A stretch of DNA of 64,000 nucleotides from AWTP1-13 sp963840075 (GTDB lineage: Bacteria > Pseudomonadota > Alphaproteobacteria > Rhizobiales > Hyphomicrobiaceae), in the NCBI GenBank assembly GCA_963840075.1, contig CAWIXS010000007.1, positions 62,001 to 126,000 on the forward strand, given 5' to 3'. The translations under genes were made by a program, and so were the position numbers. Under the pieces are notes generated by a model. It saw only the letters and a list, made by a program, of their open reading frames with translations. It was not told the origin of the DNA and searched no databases. Shown in pieces: positions 1 to 8,334 of the stretch (position 1 is its first letter; every line of letters starts with the position of its first letter).

Positions 1-2394
1 CGGTCCACCCGGGTGACGAAGCCGCGCCGCGGGACGGCATAGGCATCGTAGGAGCCGACGCCCAGCGGATAGCTGAGGTCGCGAAACGCCTCCAGCGTGA
101 CGCCTTGCGGCGACCAGGCCTTGAGCTTGTAAGGGCCGTTGGTCACCAGGAAATGGCCGCTGGCCCGGTGGAAGGCCGCCAGCGCCCGCCAGCGCCGGCG
201 CGCCTCCTCCTCGGTGACGTACGCCCGCAGGGCCGCCGGGCGAAACGCCGCGCGCTCGAGATCTGCCACCAGCGCGGCCAGCCTGGCGTTGAGCTCGCTC
301 GAGCGGACGAGGTCGAGCCAGGGGACGCCGCGCCGCTTCGCCTCGGCCTCGGAGAAGGCCGCCCAGCCGCGGCCCACGGCCTCCTCCATCAGGGCGAGGA
401 CATGCCAGGGAAGCGTGCTCCACGGCGGTGCCACCACGGCGTTCCAATCGGGGTCCGCCGCGGCAATGTCCAGGTACACCTCGAAGGTGAACAGCACGCG
501 CTCGAACTTGACATCGCCCACGAGGAACGACTTGGAGGTTGCATCCGCGCCAGCCGGGCGCACTGCCACCAGATGCCGGCGCAGGGGCGCGGTGGCGGCG
601 TCGATGACGGGGTCGTATTGCGCATCGTCGGGGCCCTCACGGATGCCCCAGCGATAGGCGAACGAATAGGCGTAGAGCAGGTCGGCCACGCTCGTCCTGG
701 TGGCGTCGTGGAAGGCCGAGCCCAGCACCTTGTAGACCAGCTTCACTTTGGCGGTCGTCTTGTCCGGCCCCGGCTCCGCAAGATGGCCATCCTGCGCCCG
801 GGGCAGCACTGCGCCGGATGGAACGCGGATCACCTCGCTCGCCACGGCCGCGGGCGCCGCCCTGCTCTCGACGATGGGCTGGGCGGTGATCGACAGCCCG
901 AAGAACGTATAGACCACCATCAGCGCGGTCAGCGGCACCTGCGATCTGAGGGCCGCGCCGGCGGCACCAAGGAGGTCCGTCGCCTTGACGTGGGCGAGAT
1001 AGACGGCGGTGACGTGGCCGATGACGATGGCGGCGACCGTGGCGTACCAGGCGAAGCGCGCCCCGACGAGGCCGATATCGACGCGATACCCGGCGGTGCC
1101 GATGAGGTTCCAGCCGAAGCCGAACGGGTCCGACAGCAGCGGGATGACGTATTGCCCCTGCACCAGCAGGAACACGAGGTAGTGCGCGACGTGGTAGCCG
1201 ATGGCGATCGGGACCAGCGTGAGGGCGAAGCTGCGCGCCATGTCCAGAGGGCCCGGACGGCCTCCGGCGAGCGCGCTCATGGCGGCGCTGACCCCGAGGT
1301 AGGCCGCGAGGAACAGGAGCCACAGGAGGGCGAGGCCCGCAGTCCTGAGCGCCATCGACACCCCCTCGCCCGGGCCTCCCAGCATTGGCGTCAGCGCCTC
1401 CTCCAGCATCGCCCATTCGCCGGTGCCGATCAGCCCGTCGTAGAGCACGGTGGCGAGCAGGAGCAGCACGAACGCCATCATCGAGGTCGACACCGGCGGC
1501 GCTTGCAGCAGGCCGGCGCCGAAGGGGCGCAGGGCGAGCGCGCCGCCCCTCGCCTCGGTGGGCGCGAAGCGGGCGAGCGTGCCGTAGATGAGCGAGAACA
1601 CCTCGCCGCGCGCGAGCCACACGTCGCGTCCGAAGGCCAGCATGCCGGCCCAGGTGAGGACGGAGTAGCCGATGGCGAGCCAGGCGATGTGCGCGGGGCT
1701 GGCGGCCTGCGGGTAGACGAGCTCGATCCAGGCGAAGGCGAGCAGCAGCAGGCAGGCGGGCCACGCCCCCAGGCGTGCGGGATAGGCAAGGTGCCGCGAC
1801 AGCTCCTTGCCCCTCAGGTGCCGCCAGAGCCAGTCGGCGGCATCCCAGGCTGTGCGCCAGGGGTTGATCAGGCTCCAGAACGTCGCCGAGGAACGCCTGC
1901 ACGTAGGCACAGCCCACCCACCAGACGACCCAGACCAGCGTCGGGGCAATGTTGCGATAGGGGCTCTGCGCGCCGATGAGCCCGGCCAGCACGGTGAGGA
2001 GAAACAGGCCGAGGGCGGCCGCCTTGAGCACGAGGAGAACGGCGGGATGACCGATCGTGCTGTGCACGACGCCGGCCGGCAGGGCGTACCCGGCGTGCTC
2101 GCGGGGAGCCTGTGTGCGCCGGACGAACAGCCCGAGCACCACGAACGACAGCGCCACCGCTGCCGCCGCCCCGAACAGGTAGAGCGACAGCGGCACCGGC
2201 AGCTCGTAGCGCTGGCCGAAGCCGTGGGCGCCGGCGGATGTTGCCCAGAGGCAGGTGGCGATGGCGAGACAAGGTTGGGTCGAGCGCCAGCGCAGACCCA
2301 ACACCGTCCTCGTCTCCGTGAAATCGTGAAGTCGTGAAGTCGTGAAGTCGATCTCACGATTTGGCGACTTCACGACTTCACGACCTCGGGTCAT
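1..2394 (-). pseudogene. Polytopic membrane protein with periplasmic binding-protein-like C-terminus, frameshifted and cut by the window edge
   Basis: The N-terminus has a signal-like stretch ending in SAGAHGFGQ, followed by about ten hydrophobic segments. After the last one (near FFGLSITAQP) comes a soluble domain of more than 250 residues, presumably periplasmic, with NGPYKLKAW and YPLG motifs. That domain is clearly related to the C-terminal half of the 789-residue protein at 8335-10704. The reading frame shifts once near 1880: removing one base there restores GDVWSLINPWR, and the shifted frame then stays open to the window edge. This implies a very recent lesion or a sequencing error. Proteins beginning like this are, from memory, sometimes labelled fenitrothion hydrolase; I do not rely on that name. 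ATG 2394 lies in repeat DNA, and GTG 2304 or TTG 2301 are alternative starts. It is the last visible gene of the minus-strand block. Confidence 0.6.
2318..2384. repeat. GTGAAGTC tandem/inverted repeat
   Basis: Several GTGAAGTCGT units on the left are answered by CGACTTCACGACTTCAC on the right, forming a hairpin-capable inverted repeat. It is flanked by GGTTGGGTC and GACCCAAC arms (about 2274 and 2404) like those at 8150-8310. It underlies the 5' end of the membrane protein gene, so the first residues of that reading frame are repeat-derived. Confidence 0.75.
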
Positions 2395-2420
2395 CGTTTA
2401 GCTCGACCCAACACACGCGC

Positions 2421-2948
2421 CTACCTCGGCAGCACCTCGATACGGACAAGTGCCGCCTCACCATGCGAATGACCGCCGTTCGCGTTGGTCTTGTGCTCCT
2501 CGACGGAGAACCGCCCCGTCGCGCGGGCGACGAAGGCCATCTCGGTCACCGCGCCCGGCTCGACCTTCCTCTCGATGTCGTAGCCGTGCAGGTGCAGGAG
2601 GATCGGCCGATCCGTGGTCCAGCGCAACGTGACCTCGTCGCCCTGCCTGACGCGGATCAGGCGCATATTCCTCGCCACGCGCCCCTTCTCGATCCTGAGG
2701 TCGAAGGCGAGCTCTGCCGCGCGTACATCTGTCCCCCAGCCGAGCAGCAGCCCCAGGACGAGGAGCAGGCCGACAACGGCGCCCCCTGTGTTCCCTCTCC
2801 CCGCTTGCGGGGAGAGGGTTAGGGTGAGGGGCAGCCACAGGCGCCGACGCCGGCGTGTGCCACTGCCCCTCACCCCGACCCTCTCCCCGCGCTGATGTAG
2901 CGCGAGGCGAGGTCGGTGTTGCGCGGGGAGAGGGAGATCGGTGCTCAT
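2421..2948 (-). CDS. Small secreted cupredoxin-like protein with repeat-derived N-terminus
   Basis: A 175-residue reading frame whose ATG overlaps the stop of the 382-residue secreted protein (ATGA), the usual sign of translational coupling. Residues 1 to about 53 are encoded by inserted palindromic repeat DNA. A hydrophobic signal segment follows (VVGLLLVLGLLLGW), then a roughly 100-residue beta-rich domain starting AAELAFDLRIEKG. That domain carries HLHGYD, EEHK and GGHSHGEAAL, so it resembles EfeO-type or plastocyanin-like cupredoxins, but it has no cysteine for a classical type 1 copper site. A possible role is periplasmic metal or redox handling with its neighbours; this is inference. 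Initiation might instead occur after the repeat, but no good internal start is seen. Confidence 0.65.
   Translation of the reverse strand: MSTDLPLPAQHRPRLALHQRGERVGVRGSGTRRRRRLWLPLTLTLSPQAGRGNTGGAVVGLLLVLGLLLGWGTDVRAAELAFDLRIEKGRVARNMRLIRVRQGDEVTLRWTTDRPILLHLHGYDIERKVEPGAVTEMAFVARATGRFSVEEHKTNANGGHSHGEAALVRIEVLPR
2793..2937. repeat. Pair of CTCTCCCC/GGGGAGAG palindromic repeats
   Basis: Two copies of the widespread alphaproteobacterial palindrome lie here in opposite orientation. The left one has arms CCCTCTCCCCGC and GCGGGGAGAGGG and the right one has a longer loop. Each is followed or preceded by the GGGTGAGGGGC tail. Translated, they give the familiar LTLSPQAGRG string. They lie inside the 5' end of the cupredoxin-like gene. 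Confidence 0.85.
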
Positions 2949-4093
2949 CGCGGGGACGCCTCCACCTCGGAAATGCGGTTCAACACCCAGGCATGATCGT
3001 AGGGCGAGGGAATGGCGGCAGGGTCGCCGATCGCAGACCACATCAGGCGGCCGAAGGGGTCGGTGAAGCCGCCGGCCGGGTTCCACGCGGCGCTGGGGGG
3101 CGCAGCGGTGCCCAGCTTCAGCCAGCCGTTCCAGGGGAAGTCCTTGAGCTTCACCGTGCGCAGGAACATGGGCGCGTTGAGCCCTTCCACCGCATCGTAG
3201 GCGATATTCTCGATGCCGTCCGAGAACGAGACGTTGAAATACTCGCGCCGCAGCGTGTAGCCGGCGACGGCGCCCCGGCAACCCGCCGTGAGCCGGCGCA
3301 CCACGTCACGCTCCAGGTTGGCGCGCTCGGTCGGATCGGCAACGTCGCCGGTCTGCAGGCGGGCCACGTCGGCCTCCACGCGCCTGCTCCCCTCCGGGTC
3401 GACGATCGTGTCCGCCAGCAGCCGATAGGCTTGGGACCAGCCCGAGCGCACCCAGCGCGGCCCCATCCAGCCGTTGACGACCGTCGTCTCCGAGGCCACG
3501 AGACGGCCGGCATCGACCTCCTCGACCAGGGCATCCCACTCGGCGCCCTCGGCGCGCCATTCCGGCGGCACGAGGCTCGCCGCCAGCGCGCCCTCGGCCC
3601 GCACCTTCAGCCTGCTCGTGGGAAATGGCCGCACCTCAACTGCGACGCCGCCGAGGCGCGCCTTCGCTGCCTCCGCCAGGTCGGCGTGATGCAGGTAGTC
3701 GCCGTGCAGCGGCGTGATCGGATAGGGATGGGCGACGGCGCCGCCACCCTTGGCCGCCAGCGCGCGCGCAACGGCACCGACGAGCCCGCAGGCCTTCGCT
3801 TCGTTCTCGGCGAGCGCGGACCTGGGGTTGAGCTTGACGACCACGAACGTGCCGAGCGACGGCGCCGAGGCGATATCCTTCCCCGGCGCGCCGGCGAAGC
3901 CCGGCACTCCGCCGACATAGGCATGGAGCCTGCCCTTGCCGAGCAGCTCGGCCGCCTCCTGCGGCGCGACGGCCGCGATCTCGATCTCGTGCGGGTAATA
4001 GGAGGGATACACGGGCTGCTCGTGCCCGCTGCGCGCCACCGGCGCAAGCAGCAGAACCGCCACCGTCATGATGAGCACACGCCGCACGTTCAT
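2945..4093 (-). CDS. Secreted protein of 382 residues, single-module relative of the 789-residue protein
   Basis: There is an N-terminal signal peptide (RRVLIMTVAVLLLAPVARS) and no other membrane segment, so it is probably periplasmic. The mature start reads YPSYYPHEIEI, then HAYVGGVPGFAG, HPYPITPLHGDYLHH, VNGWMGPRWV, NAPMFLRTVKLKDFPWNG and AWNPAGGFTDPFGRLMW. The same blocks in the same order occur in the N-terminal half of the 789-residue protein (PSYYPDEIRI, HVYVGGAPKFAG, NAPVFIRSVKLKEYPWNG, AWNPVGGFTDATARLMW). The fold may be a distant extracytoplasmic solute-binding domain; function is not recognised. It overlaps the downstream cupredoxin-like gene by ATGA and lies about 280 bases below livF. 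Confidence 0.8.
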   Translation of the reverse strand: MNVRRVLIMTVAVLLLAPVARSGHEQPVYPSYYPHEIEIAAVAPQEAAELLGKGRLHAYVGGVPGFAGAPGKDIASAPSLGTFVVVKLNPRSALAENEAKACGLVGAVARALAAKGGGAVAHPYPITPLHGDYLHHADLAEAAKARLGGVAVEVRPFPTSRLKVRAEGALAASLVPPEWRAEGAEWDALVEEVDAGRLVASETTVVNGWMGPRWVRSGWSQAYRLLADTIVDPEGSRRVEADVARLQTGDVADPTERANLERDVVRRLTAGCRGAVAGYTLRREYFNVSFSDGIENIAYDAVEGLNAPMFLRTVKLKDFPWNGWLKLGTAAPPSAAWNPAGGFTDPFGRLMWSAIGDPAAIPSPYDHAWVLNRISEVEASPR

Positions 4094-4237
4094 CGCGAGG
4101 CTCCGTCCCTCGGAAGTTCAGATCTAAGCGGGTTTCGCAATGCCGGCAACAACCGCGGCGTGCAGCGCACCTGTTGATGCCGATCAATCATCGCGACGGG
4201 GAAGATTCCAGCGCTCTGTCTCTGATGCTTCACTCGA

Positions 4238-4361
4238 TCATGTCATGCCGGGGCTTGTCCCCGGCATCCACCCAACCGCAAGCGCCAGAGCAAGTGGCAA
4301 GCTGGATTCCGGCGACACCGGCCTTCGCCGGTGCAGGCAAGCGCCGGAATGACACAGCACG
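4238..4361. repeat. Dispersed intergenic repeat of the MPGLVPGIH type
   Basis: The 278-base gap between the 382-residue gene and livF holds the common alphaproteobacterial element that starts CATGCCGGGGCTTGTCCCCGG and ends in a GCGCCGGAATGAC tail, with an inner CCGGCCTTCGCCGG hairpin. Translated in one frame it gives MPGLVPGIHP. It may act as a transcription terminator or mRNA-stability hairpin between the transporter genes and the downstream trio. Confidence 0.8.
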
Positions 4362-4370
4362 AGGGCCGCC

Positions 4371-5087
4371 TCACCCCCGCAGCGCCCGCACCACCCGCTC
4401 GTCGGCCAGCGCGTCCTTGGGGGCGCCATGGAAGATGATCTCGCCGCGGTCGATGGCGTAGAGGCGGTCGCCGATGCGGGTGGCGGCGGCCAGGTGCGAC
4501 TCCGCCATCAGGATCGACACGCCCAGCGCCTTGATCTTCAGGACCGCCTCGGTGAAGCGGTTGACCACCACCGGCGCCAGGCCCTCGAACGCCTCGTCGA
4601 GCAGGAGCAGCGTCGGCGACAGCATCATGGCGCGCGCCACCGCCACCATCTTGCGCTGGCCGCCGGAGAGGTGCAGGCCCTGGCGCGTGAGCAGGCTCCG
4701 CACCTCGGGGAACACGGCGAACGCCTGCTCCTGGGGATCGACCTGCGTTCCCCCGCGCTTCTTGACGACCGCCTCACCCAGCCAGCGGCCGATCATCAGG
4801 TTCTCGTCCACCGAGAGCTCGGGGAACACGCCGCAGTCCTCGGGCGAGAAGCCGATGCCGCGCTTGGCGCGCTCGTGCGGCGGCAGCCTGTTGATGGTCT
4901 CGCCCTGGAACGTGATCTCGCCGGAGCGCACGGGCAGGAAGCCCATGATGCTTTCGATGGTGGTGGTCTTGCCGGCGCCGTTGCGGCCGACGAGGCACAC
5001 CACCTCCTGCGCGCCGACATCGAGCGACACCCCGTGCAGGATGTGCGCCGGGCCGCGGAAGGTGTCGATCGCCTTGACCTCGAGCAC
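4371..5087 (-). CDS. livF: ABC transporter ATP-binding protein, LivF type
   Basis: A 238-residue cytoplasmic ATPase of the branched-chain amino acid (HAAT) transporter family. Walker A is GRNGAGKTT near residue 35, the signature is LSGGQ near 145 and Walker B is LLLLDEA near 165, followed by an H-loop region ESHLAA. The usual DEP of LivF is DEA here, continuing FEGLAP. GTG start, four bases after the livG stop, so translation is coupled within the livHMGF operon. It energises uptake together with LivG; substrate specificity cannot be read from the ATPase. GTG 5087 is chosen because it directly precedes the conserved LEVKAI opening. Confidence 0.93.
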   Translation of the reverse strand: MLEVKAIDTFRGPAHILHGVSLDVGAQEVVCLVGRNGAGKTTTIESIMGFLPVRSGEITFQGETINRLPPHERAKRGIGFSPEDCGVFPELSVDENLMIGRWLGEAVVKKRGGTQVDPQEQAFAVFPEVRSLLTRQGLHLSGGQRKMVAVARAMMLSPTLLLLDEAFEGLAPVVVNRFTEAVLKIKALGVSILMAESHLAAATRIGDRLYAIDRGEIIFHGAPKDALADERVVRALRG

Positions 5088-5091
5088 GGGC

Positions 5092-5865
5092 TCAATCCTT
5101 TCGCGTGAAGGCGCCGGGGCCGGAGGTGCCGAGCAGCGTCATGGCCACATGGTCGTTCTGCCGGATCTCGTCCGGCGTGCCCTGGGCGATGATGGCGCCC
5201 TGGGCCATGACCACGATGCGGTCGGAGTATTTGAACACCACGTCCATGTCGTGCTCGACGATCACGGCGGTGATGCCCTCGCCGCGCACCACCGAGGCGA
5301 TGGTGTCCATGATCTGGCCCTTGTCGCGCGTGGAAACGCCGCTCGTCGGCTCGTCGAGGAGCAGGAGCTTGGGCCGCAAGGCGTAGGCCAGCGCCACATC
5401 CAGCAGCTTGCGCTCGCCCTGGGCGAGATCGCGCGCGGTCTCGTCGCGCTTGGCGGCGAGGCCGAACTGGCCCAGAATGCCGTCGGCCTCGGCGATCACG
5501 GCGTGGTCGCGATGCGCCAGCGCCCCCAGACGCGCGGTCTTGCCGTCGCGCGAGAAGATGGCGAGCGCCACGTTGTCGAAGGTCGAGAGGTCGTCGAAGA
5601 CGTTGACCAGCTGGAAGCTGCGCGCGATGCCGAGCCTGACGCGATCGGTCACCGACGCCTTGGTGATGTCCTCGCCCCGGAACAGGATCTTGCCCGACTC
5701 GGAGTCCAGCCGCGCGCTGATGACGTTGATGAGGGAGGTCTTGCCGGCGCCGTTGGGGCCGACGAGGGAGACGAACTCGCCCTCCTCGATGGTGAGGTCG
5801 ACGTTGTCCACGGCGCGCGTCTCGCCGAAGTAGCGCTTGAGGCCGATGGTCTGGAGGAGGGCCAT
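5092..5865 (-). CDS. livG: ABC transporter ATP-binding protein, LivG type
   Basis: A 257-residue ATPase and second nucleotide-binding subunit of the HAAT transporter. Walker A is GPNGAGKTS near residue 37, the signature is LAQGE near 149 (LivG proteins more often have LSYG), and Walker B is LLLLDEPTSG near 170. The C-terminus carries the LivG-type extension DEIRQNDHV, then EAFTRKD-like residues. It starts with ATG three bases below the livM stop and is followed four bases later by livF, so all four transporter genes should be one transcript. Confidence 0.93.
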   Translation of the reverse strand: MALLQTIGLKRYFGETRAVDNVDLTIEEGEFVSLVGPNGAGKTSLINVISARLDSESGKILFRGEDITKASVTDRVRLGIARSFQLVNVFDDLSTFDNVALAIFSRDGKTARLGALAHRDHAVIAEADGILGQFGLAAKRDETARDLAQGERKLLDVALAYALRPKLLLLDEPTSGVSTRDKGQIMDTIASVVRGEGITAVIVEHDMDVVFKYSDRIVVMAQGAIIAQGTPDEIRQNDHVAMTLLGTSGPGAFTRKD

Positions 5866-5868
5866 GGC

Positions 5869-7230
5869 CTACGCTCCGCGCTCGGCGGGTGAGCGCGATC
5901 CGAGCAGGGCGCCCAGCCCGATGGGGACGAGGAAGCCCAGCACGGGGAGCGCGAGCAGCGCCGGCCCCCCGAGCCACCTGAAGCCGATGACGGCGCCCAG
6001 CGCCGGCAGCAGCAACGCCAGCGCGCCCAGCCACTTCTGACCGAGCATGCTGCCGCGGTGGTAGATCAGGGCCATGAGCAGGAACCAGACGAGAATGGCC
6101 GCAATGACGGCCACCGTCGCAATGACATTGGCCACGTCCCCCGTGGTGCCGAACCTCTTGACCCAGACCCAGAGGAGGCCGTTGAGCACGACCAGGAGGC
6201 CCAGGGTGACGCCGATGAAGGTTGCCGAGGTCGCCGCAAGCCTCCGCACCCACGGCGGCGGCTGGGTGAACGTGCCGAGGATGCCGCTCGGCAGGACGAG
6301 CACCAGCAGGATCAGCACGGAGCCCAGCATCAGCTGCCAGTATTGCGAGCTGGCGACCGCGTAGACCTTGAGATAGTTGAACGCCACCGCGCCTATGATC
6401 GGGCCGAAGAAGGTGCGGAAGCCGCCCAGAACGGACATGAACACGATCTCGCCCGAGAACGGCCAGTAGAGGATGTCGGGCGTGGTGAGGCCGTTGAGCG
6501 GCACCCACAGCGCGCCTGCCAGTCCTGCAAACAGGCCGGAGATGACGAAGGCGATCCAGCGGTAGCGCCGCACGCGGATGCCGACGAAGCCGGCGCGGAC
6601 CTCGTTGTCGCGGATCGCCTGCAGCGCCTTGCCGAACGGCGAATGCACGATCACCCACATGATGGCGACCGCGACCACGAACAGGGCCAGCACGTAGTAG
6701 TAGTAGGAGTAGATGAACCTCGGGTAGGCACCGGCGCCCCTGAAGTCGAGCAGGCCGCCCAGCAGCGTGATGGCGTTGCGCGGCACGCGGATGCCGTCCG
6801 TGCCGCCCGTGACCCAGAAGAACTTGTAGGCCAGGCTCCAAAGCACCTGGGAGAGGGCAAGCGTCAGGATGCCGAAGAAGATGCGCGTGTGGCGCACGCA
6901 CACGTAGCCGAACAGCGCGGCGATAACGAGCGTGCCCAGGAGCGCGCCGAGGATCAACAGCTCCATCGACTGCACCTGCAGGCGCTGCACGATGAACGCC
7001 ACGGCGTAGGCGCCCGCGCCGAAATAGGCGGAATGCCCGAACGAGAGCAGACCCGTGTAGCCCAGCAGGAGATTGAAGCCGAGTGCGGCGATGGCGAAGG
7101 CCATGCTGTAGATCAGGAGCTCGGTCTGGTAGAGCCCGACGAACCTCGGCAGGAGCGCGAGCGCCGCAACGACGATCGCGGAGCCGGCGAGCAGCAGGGG
7201 AAGCGATGGCCCCGTTCGTTTGACCGGCAT
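5869..7230 (-). CDS. livM: ABC transporter permease, LivM type
   Basis: A 453-residue polytopic inner-membrane protein. The central part carries the LivM hallmarks: ALGFNLLLGYTGLLSFGH, then SPFGKALQAIRDNE in the cytoplasmic coupling region, and GLAGALWVPLNG, with FGPIIGAVAF later. It is longer than most LivM proteins because of about 100 extra C-terminal residues forming further hydrophobic segments (near 340-450). That extension is an odd point and might be lineage specific. It is three bases below livH and three above livG. It forms the channel with LivH. Confidence 0.93.
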   Translation of the reverse strand: MPVKRTGPSLPLLLAGSAIVVAALALLPRFVGLYQTELLIYSMAFAIAALGFNLLLGYTGLLSFGHSAYFGAGAYAVAFIVQRLQVQSMELLILGALLGTLVIAALFGYVCVRHTRIFFGILTLALSQVLWSLAYKFFWVTGGTDGIRVPRNAITLLGGLLDFRGAGAYPRFIYSYYYYVLALFVVAVAIMWVIVHSPFGKALQAIRDNEVRAGFVGIRVRRYRWIAFVISGLFAGLAGALWVPLNGLTTPDILYWPFSGEIVFMSVLGGFRTFFGPIIGAVAFNYLKVYAVASSQYWQLMLGSVLILLVLVLPSGILGTFTQPPPWVRRLAATSATFIGVTLGLLVVLNGLLWVWVKRFGTTGDVANVIATVAVIAAILVWFLLMALIYHRGSMLGQKWLGALALLLPALGAVIGFRWLGGPALLALPVLGFLVPIGLGALLGSRSPAERGA

Positions 7231-7233
7231 GGC

Positions 7234-8130
7234 TTACGCCCTCCCGAACAGCCCAGTGGGGCGTATCATCAGCACCGCGGCCGCGATCAGATAGAGGACG
7301 GCAAGCTCGACCTCGGGGAAGAACTGCACGCCCGCGGTGCGCACGCCGCTCACGATCAGGGCCCCGACCAGAGCGCCTTCCAGGCTGCCGAGGCCGCCAA
7401 TGACGACCACCACGAACGCCAGGATGAGCGCGTCGATGCCCATGCCCAGCACCGCCGCCTGGGCGGGCACCACCACGGCGCCGCCGAGCCCGGCCATGAA
7501 GCAGCCGATGGCGAACGCCTGCACGTAGACGCGCCCGACGTTGAGGCCGAGCGCGGAGGCCATGCGCCGGTCCTGCGAGGTGGCGCGCAGGATGACGCCG
7601 AAGCGCGTCTTGTAGATGAACCACCACAGGCCGAGCGCCGCGAGGAGGCCGACGCCGATGACGACCAGGTTGTAGGACGGATAAAGGGCCGAGCCGATCC
7701 TGAAGCTGCCCATGACGTCCATGATCGAGCCGGCGGTGAGCGGCGTGCCGCCGAACACCAGCTTGAGCACGTCCTCCAGGACCATCAGCAACCCGAACGT
7801 GATGAGGAGGACGTATTCCTCCGGCCGGCGGTAGAGCGGGCGCAGCAGCGTGGGCTCGATCAGCGCGCCGAGCGCGGCGACCGCGAAGGCGCCGAGAGGC
7901 AGCAGCAGCAGCTGGCCGGCGAGGCCCAGCCCCAAGCCCCAGGTGGCCGCCAGCGCCGTCGCGGCGCCCACCGTCCACGCCGAGACGTAGGCGCCGAACG
8001 CGTAGAAGTTGCCGTGCGCCAGGTTGACGATGCGCATCACGCCGTAGATCAGGCTCAGGCCGGCGGCGATCAGGAACAAAGACGCGGCCTGGAATATGGC
8101 ATTCAGGACTTGGATGATCAGGATTTCCAT
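7234..8130 (-). CDS. livH: ABC transporter permease, LivH type
   Basis: A 298-residue inner-membrane permease with about eight hydrophobic segments. Family blocks are QAASLFLIAAGLSLIYGVM, NLAHGNFYAFGAY, LRATSQDRRMA (coupling helix) and GGLGSLEGALVGA. It is the first gene of the livHMGF cluster; about 200 bases of repeat DNA separate it from the 789-residue protein gene upstream. Partner substrate-binding proteins are probably the LivK-type protein at 10873-12252 and perhaps the unusual secreted proteins on either side. Confidence 0.93.
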   Translation of the reverse strand: MEILIIQVLNAIFQAASLFLIAAGLSLIYGVMRIVNLAHGNFYAFGAYVSAWTVGAATALAATWGLGLGLAGQLLLLPLGAFAVAALGALIEPTLLRPLYRRPEEYVLLITFGLLMVLEDVLKLVFGGTPLTAGSIMDVMGSFRIGSALYPSYNLVVIGVGLLAALGLWWFIYKTRFGVILRATSQDRRMASALGLNVGRVYVQAFAIGCFMAGLGGAVVVPAQAAVLGMGIDALILAFVVVVIGGLGSLEGALVGALIVSGVRTAGVQFFPEVELAVLYLIAAAVLMIRPTGLFGRA

Positions 8131-8149
8131 GGTCCCTCCGCCTTGGGCG

Positions 8150-8310
8150 CGTAGGTTGGGTCAACCCCGGCAAAAAGCCGGGGGCAGACCCAACACTGTT
8201 GGGCGAATGGCGAATAGCGAGTGGCTGATGGCTCGCGACCATTCGCGATTGGCCATTCGCCATTGGCGATGTTGGGTCTTTGCTGACGCTCGACCCAACC
8301 TACGCCACCG
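8150..8310. repeat. Nested inverted repeat with GTAGGTTGGGTC arms
   Basis: Outer arms GTAGGTTGGGTC (left) and GACCCAACCTACG (right) enclose a second inverted repeat built from GGCGAATGGCGAAT and ATTCGCCATTGG. A short hairpin AACCCCGGC/GCCGGGGG-like sits in the left arm. Related arms occur at 2274-2413 and 10792-10876, so one repeat family punctuates this gene block three times. Confidence 0.85.
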
Positions 8311-8334
8311 CGTGTCATGGACAGCATGGCCTGC

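Noticed and set aside
105..1979. Long plus-strand reading frames opposite the membrane protein and opposite 8335-10704
   Set aside because: High GC third positions on the other strand create open frames; His/Arg/Gly-rich composition and the clear homology of the minus-strand frames decide against them.
4796..8263. A continuous 1155-codon minus-strand reading frame
   Set aside because: Arg/Ala/Gly/Pro-rich with no family blocks; it is an antiphase shadow of livF, livG, livM and livH on the same strand.
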